50,834 nt of DNA, from the NCBI GenBank assembly GCA_000434055.1, contig HF999640.1, forward strand, positions 27,182 through 78,015, given 5' to 3'. Of this stretch, positions 8,072 through 15,170 are shown piece after piece. The notes beneath the pieces were generated by a model, which saw only the letters and a program-made list of their open reading frames with translations, did not search any database and had not been told where the DNA came from. The DNA comes from Ruminococcus sp. CAG:488 (GTDB lineage Bacteria > Bacillota > Clostridia > Oscillospirales > Acutalibacteraceae). Both the position numbers and the translations under genes were made by a program. Each line of letters opens with the position of its first letter. Positions within the stretch are counted from its first letter, which is position 1.

Positions 8072-9071
8072 GTGGTATATTGAAAACGGCGACCAGGGCG
8101 ATGTTGTTATCAGCACACGAGTTCGCCTTGCAAGAAACCTTGAAGAATACCCCTTCCCCTGCCGCCTTACCGTAAAGGGCAAGGAAAAGGTTTGTGAGGA
8201 AATAAAAAACGCCGTGCTCAGTAACGATCATTGGGGCTTCGGCTTCACATGGATGAAGGATTTCACCCGTTCACAGGCTGTATCGCTTGCCGAACGTCAT
8301 CTTGTCAGCCCCGAATTTGTTTCCGACAGAGCCGGCAGAGGCTTGCTCCTGACGGACGACGAAGCAATAAGCATTATGCTCTGCGAGGAGGATCACATCA
8401 GACTTCAGGTCATGATGGCCGGTCTTGCACTCAAGGAGGCATACAGTGTTGCCGACAAGGTTGACAACATAATCGGCAGCAAGCTTAACTACGCATACGA
8501 TGACAGAATCGGTTATTTGACCCAGTGCCCGACAAATCTCGGCACGGCGATGAGAGCCTCCGTCATGCTTCACCTGCCCGCCTTGACCCGCTGCGGTCAG
8601 ATTGGCAAGCTTGCCGCAACCGTATCAAAGCTCGGACTTGTAATCCGCGGCGCTTACGGTGAGGGCAGCAGCCCCCGTGGAGATATCTACCAGCTCAGCA
8701 ACCAGATAACGCTCGGAATTTCCGAGGAAACTGCGCTGGACAATCTCCAGTCAATTACATTACAGCTCGTTGCACAGGAACGTGCTGCGGCTGAAAAGCT
8801 TCTGGAAAATCCTGCCGAGGAGGATAAAATCTTCCGTGCAAAGGGTATTCTTCAGAACGCAAGAGTTCTCAGCGGCGATGAGTTCATGGAGCTTGCATCG
8901 CTTCTCAGAATGGGCATTTCAAACAAGACGCTTGACTTTGATATTACAAAGCTCAATGAGCTTTCGGTCAAGGTTCAGCCTGCCACAATCAACGCTCTTG
9001 AGGGCAAGGAGCTTTCTCCGCAGGAGAGAGATATCATCCGAGCCGAATGGGTAAGAAAGGCATTTGAATAA
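8064..9071 (+). CDS. mcsB: McsB, protein arginine kinase
   Basis: 335 residues related to ATP:guanido phosphotransferases. McsB phosphorylates arginine residues of client proteins and CtsR, marking them for ClpC-ClpP degradation. Visible family features are the nucleotide-binding VVISTRVRLARN segment near the N-terminus, the CPTNLGTAMRASVMLHLPAL loop with the catalytic-loop cysteine, the GAYGEGS motif and the GDIYQLSNQ segment. It overlaps mcsA by 8 bases and precedes clpC by 167 bases that contain a stable hairpin. It is full length and shows no damaged motifs. Confidence 0.97.
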   Translation: MNKWYIENGDQGDVVISTRVRLARNLEEYPFPCRLTVKGKEKVCEEIKNAVLSNDHWGFGFTWMKDFTRSQAVSLAERHLVSPEFVSDRAGRGLLLTDDEAISIMLCEEDHIRLQVMMAGLALKEAYSVADKVDNIIGSKLNYAYDDRIGYLTQCPTNLGTAMRASVMLHLPALTRCGQIGKLAATVSKLGLVIRGAYGEGSSPRGDIYQLSNQITLGISEETALDNLQSITLQLVAQERAAAEKLLENPAEEDKIFRAKGILQNARVLSGDEFMELASLLRMGISNKTLDFDITKLNELSVKVQPATINALEGKELSPQERDIIRAEWVRKAFE

Positions 9072-9139
9072 GGAATGCAAAAGGAATTTTAAAAGCCTCG
9101 TGTTTTTGAATGACCAATGATAATTGATTAAATACGGGG

Positions 9140-9181
9140 CTTGTCGGATTGCAAAAGCAATCGCAGACAGGTCCTGTTTTT
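9140..9181 (+). terminator. Intercistronic hairpin between mcsB and clpC
   Basis: A two-part stem: CTTGTC (9140-9145) with GACAGG (9166-9171), and inside it GATTGC-AAAA-GCAATC (9147-9162). A T5 run at 9177-9181 starts 5 bases after the stem. This resembles a weak terminator or an RNA processing/stabiliser element and could set clpC expression apart from mcsB. A second possible stem pairs 9092-9100 with 9133-9141. Confidence 0.45.
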
Positions 9182-9238
9182 AAAAGCAATAAGCTACCTG
9201 CAATGGAGGCAAATTCAATAAACAAAGGAGAGATTTTT

Positions 9239-11698
9239 ATGTATAAGTTTACAGGCTTTACTCAGAAAGCAAACACGGCGCTTAATGCCGCAATAGAATA
9301 TGCGGAGAATCTCGGTCACACATATATCGGCAGCGAGCACCTTCTGCTCGGTCTGCTTTCAAGCGAGGGAAGCGTCGCATACACTGCCCTCACGGCAAGA
9401 AACATTACGGCTGATAATGTCGAAACCGCTGTCAGAAACAGCGTCGGCATCGGCACTCCGACAGTTCTTTCGCCGAACGATTTCACACCGAGAAGCAAAA
9501 ATATCATTGAAACGGCGGTCACGATTGCAAGAAGTCTCGGCCACGGCTATGTCGGAACAGAGCATCTTCTTATAGCAATTCTCCGTGACAGCAGTTGCTA
9601 CGCAATGGATATTTTGGACGCAATGAATGTTTCGGCTGCAGACATTGCCGAGGAAATTACAAAATCCGTCAATGTTTCGCAGAACGACGCAAGTCCGAAA
9701 TCCAAGGAACAGTCCAAAGGAAAAACCGAGACACCGACCCTCGATCAATTCGGCAGAGATCTTACCGCCATTGCGCGGCAGGGCAAGATTGATCCGGTTA
9801 TCGGCAGACAGAAGGAAATCGAAAGAGTTATTCAGATCCTTTGCCGTAGGACAAAGAACAATCCCTGCCTTATCGGTGAACCCGGCGTAGGTAAAACCGC
9901 TATCGCCGAGGGCTTGGCTCTTAAAATTGCATCGGGCGAGGTTCCCGAAATTCTTAAGGACAAGAGAATTGTTGCTCTTGACCTGACCGGCATGGTCGCA
10001 GGTACAAAATACCGTGGCGACTTTGAGGAAAGAATCAAGTCGGCTATCGACGAGGTTTCAAAGGCAGGCAACATTATACTCTTCATTGATGAGGTTCATA
10101 CTCTTATCGGCGCAGGTGCCGCAGAGGGTGCTGTCGATGCTGCAAATATTTTAAAGCCCGCTCTTGCAAGGGGTGAAATGCAGGTTATCGGCGCAACAAC
10201 AATTGAAGAATACAGAAAGAACATCGAAAAGGATTCCGCTCTTGAGCGTCGTTTTCAGTCGGTTCTTGTCGGCGAGCCGAGCCGTGAAGAGGCTGTCGAG
10301 ATACTCAAGGGTATCAGGGACAAATATGAGGCTCATCATAAGGTAAAGATTACCGATGAAGCTATCGAAGCCGCAGTTAAGATGTCGTCAAGATACATCG
10401 GCGACAGATTCCTGCCCGATAAGGCAATCGACCTTATTGATGAGGCGGCTTCAAAGGTTCGTCTGCGTGCCTACACTCCGCCCGAGGATATCAGAGAGCT
10501 TGAAGAAAAAATCAAGCGTATAAACGAAGAAAAGGCTTCGGCTGTCAACAGTCAGAATTTCGAGCAGGCAGCTGCTTTGCGTGACGAGGAGAAAGAGGTT
10601 AAGGCTCACCTTGAGAATGCGAAGGAAGGCTGGAAGAAGCAGAATTCTGAGACAAACGGCGTTGTAACTCCCGATGAGATTGCCGCCATTGTTTCCGAGT
10701 GGACGCACATTCCCGTCGTTCAGCTCACCGAAGAGGAAAGCCAGAGACTTCTCCACATGGAGGAGGAGCTCCACAGAAGAATTGTAGGTCAGGATCAGGC
10801 AGTTTCCGCAGTTGCCAAGGCTATCCGCCGCGGCAGGGTCGGACTTAAAGACCCGAACAGACCCACGGGTTCATTCATCTTCCTCGGACCGACAGGTGTA
10901 GGTAAGACAGAGCTCTGCAAAACTCTTGCCGCAACACTTTTCGGCGATGAAAGCGCAATGATAAGACTTGATATGTCCGAGTTCATGGAGAAACACACAG
11001 TCTCCAAGCTCGTAGGTTCGCCTCCGGGCTACGTCGGATATGACGAGGGCGGTCAGCTCACAGAAAAGGTTCGCCGTAAGCCCTACAGCGTAGTTCTTTT
11101 CGATGAGATTGAAAAGGCTCACCCCGATGTATTCAACATGCTCCTTCAGATTCTTGACGACGGTGTTCTCACCGATTCTCAGGGCAGAAAGGTTGACTTC
11201 AAGAACTGCATCATCATCATGACTTCAAACGTCGGTGCAAAGCTCATCACAAACGCCGGCAACGCCGCACTCGGCTTCAAGGGCGAGGAAGGCAACGGCA
11301 CAATGAGCCAGAGTGATATTAAAGACGCAGTCATGGGCGAATTGAAGAAGTGCTTCCGTCCCGAGTTCCTTAACAGGGTTGATGATATCATCGTATTTGA
11401 GCAGCTCAATAAGGACGACATTAAGGAAATTGCACGCAGAATGCTCAAAACACTCAAGAACCGTGTTCACGACATGGGCATTGAGCTTAGCTTTGACGAC
11501 AGCGCAATTGAAAAGATTGCCGATGAGGGCTTTGACCCGGTTTACGGCGCAAGACCGCTCAGACGTGCTATTCAGTCGGAGATTGAGGATAAGCTCAGCG
11601 AGGAGATGCTTGACGGCAGAATAACCTCAGGCAACAAGTATGTCTGCAAGCATACCGATGACGGATTTGTATTTGACTCCGCCGAGTCAGCAGAATAA
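9239..11698 (+). CDS. clpC: ClpC, AAA+ unfoldase of the Clp protease
   Basis: 819 residues with the full ClpC layout: two N-terminal Clp_N repeats (1-145, each with a GHxYxGxEHLL motif), first AAA+ domain with Walker A GEPGVGKT near residue 213 and Walker B ILFIDEVHTLIGAG, a middle region with a UVR-type motif (NFEQAAALRDEE, near 440) that binds McsB/MecA-like adaptors, and a second AAA+ domain with Walker A GPTGVGKT near 549. It unfolds proteins for ClpP. I choose the ATG at 9239, preceded by AAAGGAGAG, over an in-frame upstream codon within the intergenic hairpin. It ends the CtsR operon. Confidence 0.97.
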   Translation: MYKFTGFTQKANTALNAAIEYAENLGHTYIGSEHLLLGLLSSEGSVAYTALTARNITADNVETAVRNSVGIGTPTVLSPNDFTPRSKNIIETAVTIARSLGHGYVGTEHLLIAILRDSSCYAMDILDAMNVSAADIAEEITKSVNVSQNDASPKSKEQSKGKTETPTLDQFGRDLTAIARQGKIDPVIGRQKEIERVIQILCRRTKNNPCLIGEPGVGKTAIAEGLALKIASGEVPEILKDKRIVALDLTGMVAGTKYRGDFEERIKSAIDEVSKAGNIILFIDEVHTLIGAGAAEGAVDAANILKPALARGEMQVIGATTIEEYRKNIEKDSALERRFQSVLVGEPSREEAVEILKGIRDKYEAHHKVKITDEAIEAAVKMSSRYIGDRFLPDKAIDLIDEAASKVRLRAYTPPEDIRELEEKIKRINEEKASAVNSQNFEQAAALRDEEKEVKAHLENAKEGWKKQNSETNGVVTPDEIAAIVSEWTHIPVVQLTEEESQRLLHMEEELHRRIVGQDQAVSAVAKAIRRGRVGLKDPNRPTGSFIFLGPTGVGKTELCKTLAATLFGDESAMIRLDMSEFMEKHTVSKLVGSPPGYVGYDEGGQLTEKVRRKPYSVVLFDEIEKAHPDVFNMLLQILDDGVLTDSQGRKVDFKNCIIIMTSNVGAKLITNAGNAALGFKGEEGNGTMSQSDIKDAVMGELKKCFRPEFLNRVDDIIVFEQLNKDDIKEIARRMLKTLKNRVHDMGIELSFDDSAIEKIADEGFDPVYGARPLRRAIQSEIEDKLSEEMLDGRITSGNKYVCKHTDDGFVFDSAESAE

Positions 11699-11713
11699 AA
11701 CCAAATAAAGCAA

Positions 11714-11754
11714 AACACCGCCGAGCAGTGAAAATCTGTTCGGCGGTGTTTTTG
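11714..11754 (+). terminator. Terminator of clpC (copy 1 of a duplicated terminator)
   Basis: An 11-bp stem (11714-11724 with 11740-11750) extended by CAG/CTG, followed by five T. The region 11717-11776 recurs almost identically at 12230-12291 after the first small XRE gene. Confidence 0.9.
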
Positions 11755-11890
11755 TCGCAGCAATCGAGCCATGCGATTTATATAAATAAAAAGTCAAAAT
11801 TTTTATCTCTGTGCTCCTGTAGGAGAGCTGTCACAAAAATGTCGTGACTGAGGGCTTGTAAAAACTGATGTGTATATGCCAATACCAACT

Positions 11891-11968
11891 GCAACAAAAT
11901 GTGTTGCAATAGTATTATAAACCATATATGATTAAATTTCAACATAAGCTAACCATATATGATATAAT
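11891..11968 (+). promoter_or_regulatory. Promoter/operator region of the first small XRE gene
   Basis: The region contains the inverted repeat GCAACA-N5-TGTTGC (11891-11907), and a direct repeat AACCATATATGAT at 11919-11931 and 11951-11963, 32 bases apart (about three helical turns). The second copy runs into a TATAAT (11963-11968) used as the likely -10; no good -35 is seen. The repeats are good candidates for autoregulatory binding by the encoded regulator. Confidence 0.5.
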
Positions 11969-12002
11969 TCAGTCAAATATACAAAGAATCGGTGATAATT
12001 TT

Positions 12003-12221
12003 ATGCAAGAATACTACTATCCCAGACTGAAAGATATTCGTGAGGATAACGATAAAACTCAAAAGGATATTGCCGAGGTATTGAACACAACATATCAATA
12101 TTACAGTGCATACGAACGCGGTGTCAGGGACATTCCGAGTCATCACATTATCACACTCGCGAAATACTACAATGTTTCCACAGATTACCTGCTCGGTCTG
12201 AGCAATGATAAAAATAAATAA
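12003..12221 (+). CDS. Small XRE-family HTH regulator 1
   Basis: A 72-residue single-domain Cro/C1-type regulator: RLKDIREDNDKTQKDIAEVL is the entry to the helix-turn-helix, TTYQYYSAYERGVRDIP the recognition and turn, and YYNVSTDYLLGLSNDK the typical C-terminus. The start is set at the ATG at 12003, preceded by GGTG 9 bases upstream; the frame stays open further upstream but would run into the operator repeats. Target genes are unknown; self-regulation through the 11919/11951 repeats is likely. It sits between two almost identical terminators, as if inserted as a module. Confidence 0.85.
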   Translation: MQEYYYPRLKDIREDNDKTQKDIAEVLNTTYQYYSAYERGVRDIPSHHIITLAKYYNVSTDYLLGLSNDKNK

Positions 12222-12229
12222 TACATACT

Positions 12230-12270
12230 ACCGCCGAGCAGTGAAAATCTGTTCGGCGGTGTTTTTGTTT
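12230..12270 (+). terminator. Terminator of XRE gene 1 (copy 2 of a duplicated terminator)
   Basis: An 8-bp stem (12230-12237 with 12253-12260) plus CAG/CTG, then T5-G-T3. It shares a 39-base identical core with the clpC terminator, with similarity extending about 20 bases past it. Confidence 0.88.
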
Positions 12271-12286
12271 CGCAGCAATCAAGCTA

Positions 12287-12368
12287 TATGATATTACAAC
12301 ATATGTAATATTTCAACATTATTATATCAAAATGTGTTCTAATTGTCAATAACAGCATTTGTAATATT
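12287..12368 (+). promoter_or_regulatory. Operator-like repeats before XRE gene 2
   Basis: An inverted repeat ATATTAC-N7-GTAATAT occurs near 12290-12311, and the string TGTAATATTT appears twice, at about 12304 and again directly before the ribosome binding site (12360-12369). The half-site repeat near the start codon suggests autorepression. No convincing -35/-10 pair could be chosen in this AT-rich stretch. Confidence 0.4.
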
Positions 12369-12379
12369 TGGAGGTTGTT

Positions 12380-12607
12380 ATGGCAGTTTACACAGACATT
12401 TTAAAAGAGCTCAGACGTGATAAACATTTGACACAGCTTGACATGGCTAAGCATTTCGGAATCAGTCAAACAATGTATTCGATGTATGAGAGCGGGAGAA
12501 GGACCATGAAGCTTGAAATGCTTTGCGAGCTTGCCGATATCCTCGAGACCTCCACCGATTATATTCTCGGCAGAACCGCTCAGCAAAACCCGTATCCCAA
12601 AAGATAA
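12380..12607 (+). CDS. Small XRE-family HTH regulator 2
   Basis: A 75-residue single-domain Cro/C1-type regulator with LRRDKHLTQLDMAKHFGIS, then QTMYSMYESGRRTMKLEML and LETSTDYILGRTA as the three usual blocks. It differs from the neighbouring XRE gene 1, so it is not a recent tandem copy. The ATG at 12380 has a GGAGG ribosome binding site 5 bases upstream, better than the TTG at 12368. It is followed by two hairpins. Target unknown. Confidence 0.86.
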   Translation: MAVYTDILKELRRDKHLTQLDMAKHFGISQTMYSMYESGRRTMKLEMLCELADILETSTDYILGRTAQQNPYPKR

Positions 12608-12629
12608 ATATTAAGTTAAAATACCATTC

Positions 12630-12667
12630 CCGCCGACGAGCAGAATTTCTGTCGGCGGCAATCTTTA
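12630..12667 (+). terminator. Terminator-like hairpin after XRE gene 2
   Basis: A perfect 8-bp stem CCGCCGAC/GTCGGCGG (12630-12637 with 12651-12658). The downstream T tract is weak (CAATCTTTA). The loop GAGCAG-AATTTCT resembles that of the two duplicated terminators upstream. Confidence 0.6.
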
Positions 12668-12697
12668 TGGAAAAGTGCAAATTTTTATAAGCATAAC

Positions 12698-12731
12698 GAA
12701 ACGGCGACCCACCTAAGTGAGCCGCCGTTTC
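12698..12731. terminator. Hairpin, possibly a bidirectional terminator
   Basis: A perfect 9-bp stem GAAACGGCG/CGCCGTTTC (12698-12706 with 12723-12731) with an inner CAC-CTAA-GTG. It lies between the plus-strand XRE genes and the minus-strand flavodoxin operon. Confidence 0.55.
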
Positions 12732-12798
12732 TATTCAGCAAAGAGTTTATATAATAAGCGGAAGGGTTGATAACCGCTATATATAACAAATATAATAA

Positions 12799-12948
12799 AT
12801 CTCCGAAAGCGCAGGTGCACCGTCCGCTTTTCTCAAGGAAGAGGAACACACAAAAACGAAGTGCGGCGCTTTTGTGACGGTGAGGGAGGCGGACATTGAA
12901 CATGCCTGCGCTTTTTGTAATCGAGATTATCAATTACATATCGGAGAT
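12799..12948. repeat. Nested inverted-repeat element
   Basis: A gene-free 150-base stretch with nested perfect stems: ATCTCCGA (12799-12806) with TCGGAGAT (12941-12948); AAAGCGCAGG (12806-12815) with CCTGCGCTTT (12905-12914); GTCCGC (12822-12827) with GCGGAC (12889-12894); and CACAAAAACG (12849-12858) with CGCTTTTGTG (12867-12876), one mismatch. Such a build can be a decayed miniature mobile element or a structured RNA; it also lies just past the flavodoxin stop, so it may act as that operon's terminator. Confidence 0.5.
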
Positions 12949-12954
12949 GTACTG

Positions 12955-13377
12955 TCAAGCCAAAGCTTCGCCGAGTGCCTTGCAATCGTCGAGAGCGTCA
13001 TCATCGGGAGCTTCGTTGCAAATCACGAAGTCACACGCCATTACTGCGCCGTCATCCTTGCAGGTCTCCGCCCAGTTACGCATCCATTCACCGTCGCCCC
13101 AGCCGTATGAGCCGAAAAGGGCAATTCTTTTACCGCTGAGTTTGGACTCGCAATCGTTGAACATAGGTTCGAACTCGCTGTCCTCAAGCTGTTCCGCACC
13201 CATTGACGGGCAGCCGAAAGCAACCGCATCAAATTCATCCATCATGGAGCCGCTGAACTCGGATGCCGTAAACACGGAAACGTCTGCACCCTTTTCTTTC
13301 GCGCCGTCGGCAACTGCACCTGCCATTGCCTCTGTGTTACCCGTGCCGCTCCAATATACTACTGCTATTTTACTCAT
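12955..13377 (-). CDS. Flavodoxin
   Basis: 140 residues, the length of a short-chain flavodoxin. The FMN phosphate-binding loop SGTGNTEAMA lies at residues 10-19 after the first strand (KIAVVYW). Further flavin-contact loops are at CPSMGAEQLED (near 57-67) and FGSYGWGDGEWMRNW (near 90-104). Flavodoxins replace ferredoxin as low-potential electron carriers, often when iron is short. It lies 23 bases after the DUF3793 gene and is probably in the same transcript; these two families are often neighbours in Clostridia, near iron-transport genes. Confidence 0.95.
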   Translation of the reverse strand: MSKIAVVYWSGTGNTEAMAGAVADGAKEKGADVSVFTASEFSGSMMDEFDAVAFGCPSMGAEQLEDSEFEPMFNDCESKLSGKRIALFGSYGWGDGEWMRNWAETCKDDGAVMACDFVICNEAPDDDALDDCKALGEALA

Positions 13378-13400
13378 TTTTCATCAAACCTTTCTTATAT

Positions 13401-13952
13401 TTATGCTGCAACCGTGAGCTTATCAAGACTTCTGCCGTTTTTGAAAAGCTCGCAATAAATCGCAGTACATTTCTTATATCTCGCAAAGATTTTTCTTGCT
13501 GCCGCTTCGTCTCCGTAAACCTTCCAGCAGCCCTTGCATTTACAGCCGCAGGCTTTATTCTCAATAAATCCCTTAACATCCTCCGGCGGATATCCGAGGA
13601 ATAAACCTATCTCGTGCGGAAACGCTTCGTTTTTTCTCAGCCGCTTCATAAGCTCACTTACACAGCGTTCGGGCGTTTTGCCGCCGTAACCGAAAGAATC
13701 AAGCATATCCTCCGCCAGGCTTTCACTCAAATCCTTTGAAAGTCTGGAGGGACGGTAAACATAAATCAATGCTCGGCCGTCATTGAACCTCATCGGCATA
13801 ATCCGCAGACCCTTCGGCGAAAGCATTCTGTTCCAATCGCGCACGCACGCTCTCAATTCATCCGCATTGTCAAAATTCACGGAAAACAGATTACCGGTTT
13901 TAATTCCGGCAAGGGTCGGCGAGCAATGCTTAACAAGTAATTCTTCCGACAT
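13401..13952 (-). CDS. DUF3793 family protein
   Basis: 183 residues matching DUF3793 in its pattern: an N-terminal CSPTLAGIKTGNLFS segment, a central LIYVYR strand, HEIGLFLGYPPEDVKGFI, then a cysteine cluster (CGCKCKGCWKVYGD) and a helical end with YKKCTAIY. The four clustered cysteines could bind a metal. Function is not established; co-occurrence with flavodoxin suggests iron or redox metabolism. I start it at ATG 13950-13952, which follows a GGAGGCGG ribosome binding site, rather than at the ATG 18 bases upstream. A GTTAGC/GCTAAC palindrome lies just before. Confidence 0.85.
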   Translation of the reverse strand: MSEELLVKHCSPTLAGIKTGNLFSVNFDNADELRACVRDWNRMLSPKGLRIMPMRFNDGRALIYVYRPSRLSKDLSESLAEDMLDSFGYGGKTPERCVSELMKRLRKNEAFPHEIGLFLGYPPEDVKGFIENKACGCKCKGCWKVYGDEAAARKIFARYKKCTAIYCELFKNGRSLDKLTVAA

Positions 13953-13973
13953 TTTACCGCCTCCGTTCATTTG

Positions 13974-13991
13974 GTTAGCGTCTGCTAACTC
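13974..13991. promoter_or_regulatory. Palindrome before DUF3793-flavodoxin (possible metal-regulator operator)
   Basis: The inverted repeat GTTAGC-GTCT-GCTAAC lies 21 to 40 bases upstream of the DUF3793 start. TTAGC/GCTAA half-sites are reminiscent of DtxR/IdeR-family operators. That assignment is inference; an AraC-family target is another possibility, as the AraC gene is next door. Confidence 0.45.
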
Positions 13992-14070
13992 GTTGGTGTT
14001 TTTTTAGGCAATACGTATGCATAAATCATATCCGCATTGCCTTTCTTCGTACATTATTTTACATGCAAAA

Positions 14071-14106
14071 CATAGCCTTTTCTGCTCCAAAAGGATAGAA
14101 AAAGGC
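14071..14106 (-). terminator. Hairpin after the AraC gene
   Basis: AGCCTTTTCT pairs with AGAAAAAGGCT (one bulge), forming a stem just past the AraC stop. The minus-strand tail (ATGTTTTGC) is only weakly T-rich. Confidence 0.45.
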
Positions 14107-14121
14107 TCCAATCGGACATTT

Positions 14122-15069
14122 TTATTTTTTATTTTTTGACCTGTACTCGCTCGGGGTCATTCCCTTAACCTCACGGAAGGCCCGTGCGAACTTGCTGCTG
14201 TTATCGTATCCGTGCTCTCCGGCAATATCCGTAACTGTCCTGTCCGTATATTCGAGCATATATGCCGCCGACTCCATTTTTATCGCGCGGGTGTAGGCGT
14301 AGAGTGAAACGCCGTAAACTCCCTTAAAAATATTTTTGATATGCGTTCCCGAAACATGAAAATGTCTTGCAATCTGTTCAAGGGTAATTCGCTTTTCCAT
14401 GTTTTTCGTCAGATATACGCTTACCTGCTTTGCAAGGTCAACCTGCATTGCCGAATAAACGCTGTCGATTTCGTTTTCGCCCGTATCAAGCACACTGAGA
14501 AACAGCAGAAGCTCAAGTATCTTTATTTTGAAATAACCCCTTTTTATCTCCTCAGGCACAGAATAAAGCTCGGAAAAAATATGTTCGACAGACGGATCGG
14601 ATCGGGCGATAAAGCAGCTTTTTTCTCCGCAAAATTTTTCGGCAATCGCCTGCGGCTTGACATTTACATCGTCAAGTAAACAGGAAAGGCAGCTCGGCGC
14701 ACGGTCAACGTCGATACGCACCGTTATGCCGTGATAATGACTGAGCGGAAAATATGTTGTCTGAGATTTTTCCTCCGCGCGTCCGATAACAAGATCACCC
14801 GGTGCAACGTAGCAGAACTCGTCACGGTAATGACACTCCATTCTGCCCTCCCGGCAGTGATTTATCTCTATCACATTCCCCGACGGAGCTTTTGATTCAA
14901 CGCTCATTATGTGAGCGTCATTGTAAATCAGCTCAATACCGCTGAAAACAGAATACGTTGTTGTTAAAAATCGTCCGCCTTTTTCGGATAATTCATTCAC
15001 AAAACCGTACGAGCTTTCACTGTCGGTCATTTTTATTTTACATTTATTATTACACTTTTTTTCAGCCAT
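14122..15069 (-). CDS. AraC-family transcriptional regulator
   Basis: 315 residues. The last 100 form the double helix-turn-helix of the AraC/XylS family: ITLEQIARHFHVSGTHIKNIFKG for the first motif and VTDIAGEHGYDNSSKFARAFREVKGMTPSEYR for the second, the latter a textbook signature. The N-terminal half (to about 200) is a sensory domain with a cupin-like segment around HCREGRMECHY. The start is set at ATG 15067-15069, preceded by GGAG, rather than a TTG 18 bases upstream. It is upstream of, and in line with, DUF3793 and flavodoxin, and may regulate them. The effector is unknown. Confidence 0.92.
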   Translation of the reverse strand: MAEKKCNNKCKIKMTDSESSYGFVNELSEKGGRFLTTTYSVFSGIELIYNDAHIMSVESKAPSGNVIEINHCREGRMECHYRDEFCYVAPGDLVIGRAEEKSQTTYFPLSHYHGITVRIDVDRAPSCLSCLLDDVNVKPQAIAEKFCGEKSCFIARSDPSVEHIFSELYSVPEEIKRGYFKIKILELLLFLSVLDTGENEIDSVYSAMQVDLAKQVSVYLTKNMEKRITLEQIARHFHVSGTHIKNIFKGVYGVSLYAYTRAIKMESAAYMLEYTDRTVTDIAGEHGYDNSSKFARAFREVKGMTPSEYRSKNKK

Positions 15070-15137
15070 TTTCTTCTCCGAAATCAAATAAAAATCAATT
15101 TAGATTATAGCAATGCGTCACATATATGTCAACCCGA

Positions 15138-15167
15138 AAAGGTCACCGACCTAAGCCGATGACCTTT
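15138..15167 (-). terminator. Probable terminator after the GDSL hydrolase
   Basis: A perfect 8-bp stem AAAGGTCA/TGACCTTT (15138-15145 with 15160-15167) directly past the GDSL stop codon, with only a short TTTT after it on the minus strand. Confidence 0.55.
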
Positions 15168-15170
15168 AAA

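Noticed and set aside
9149..9238. A longer N-terminus for ClpC
   Set aside because: The extra 30 residues come from the intergenic hairpin, are not ClpC-like, and a strong AAAGGAG site precedes the ATG at 9239.
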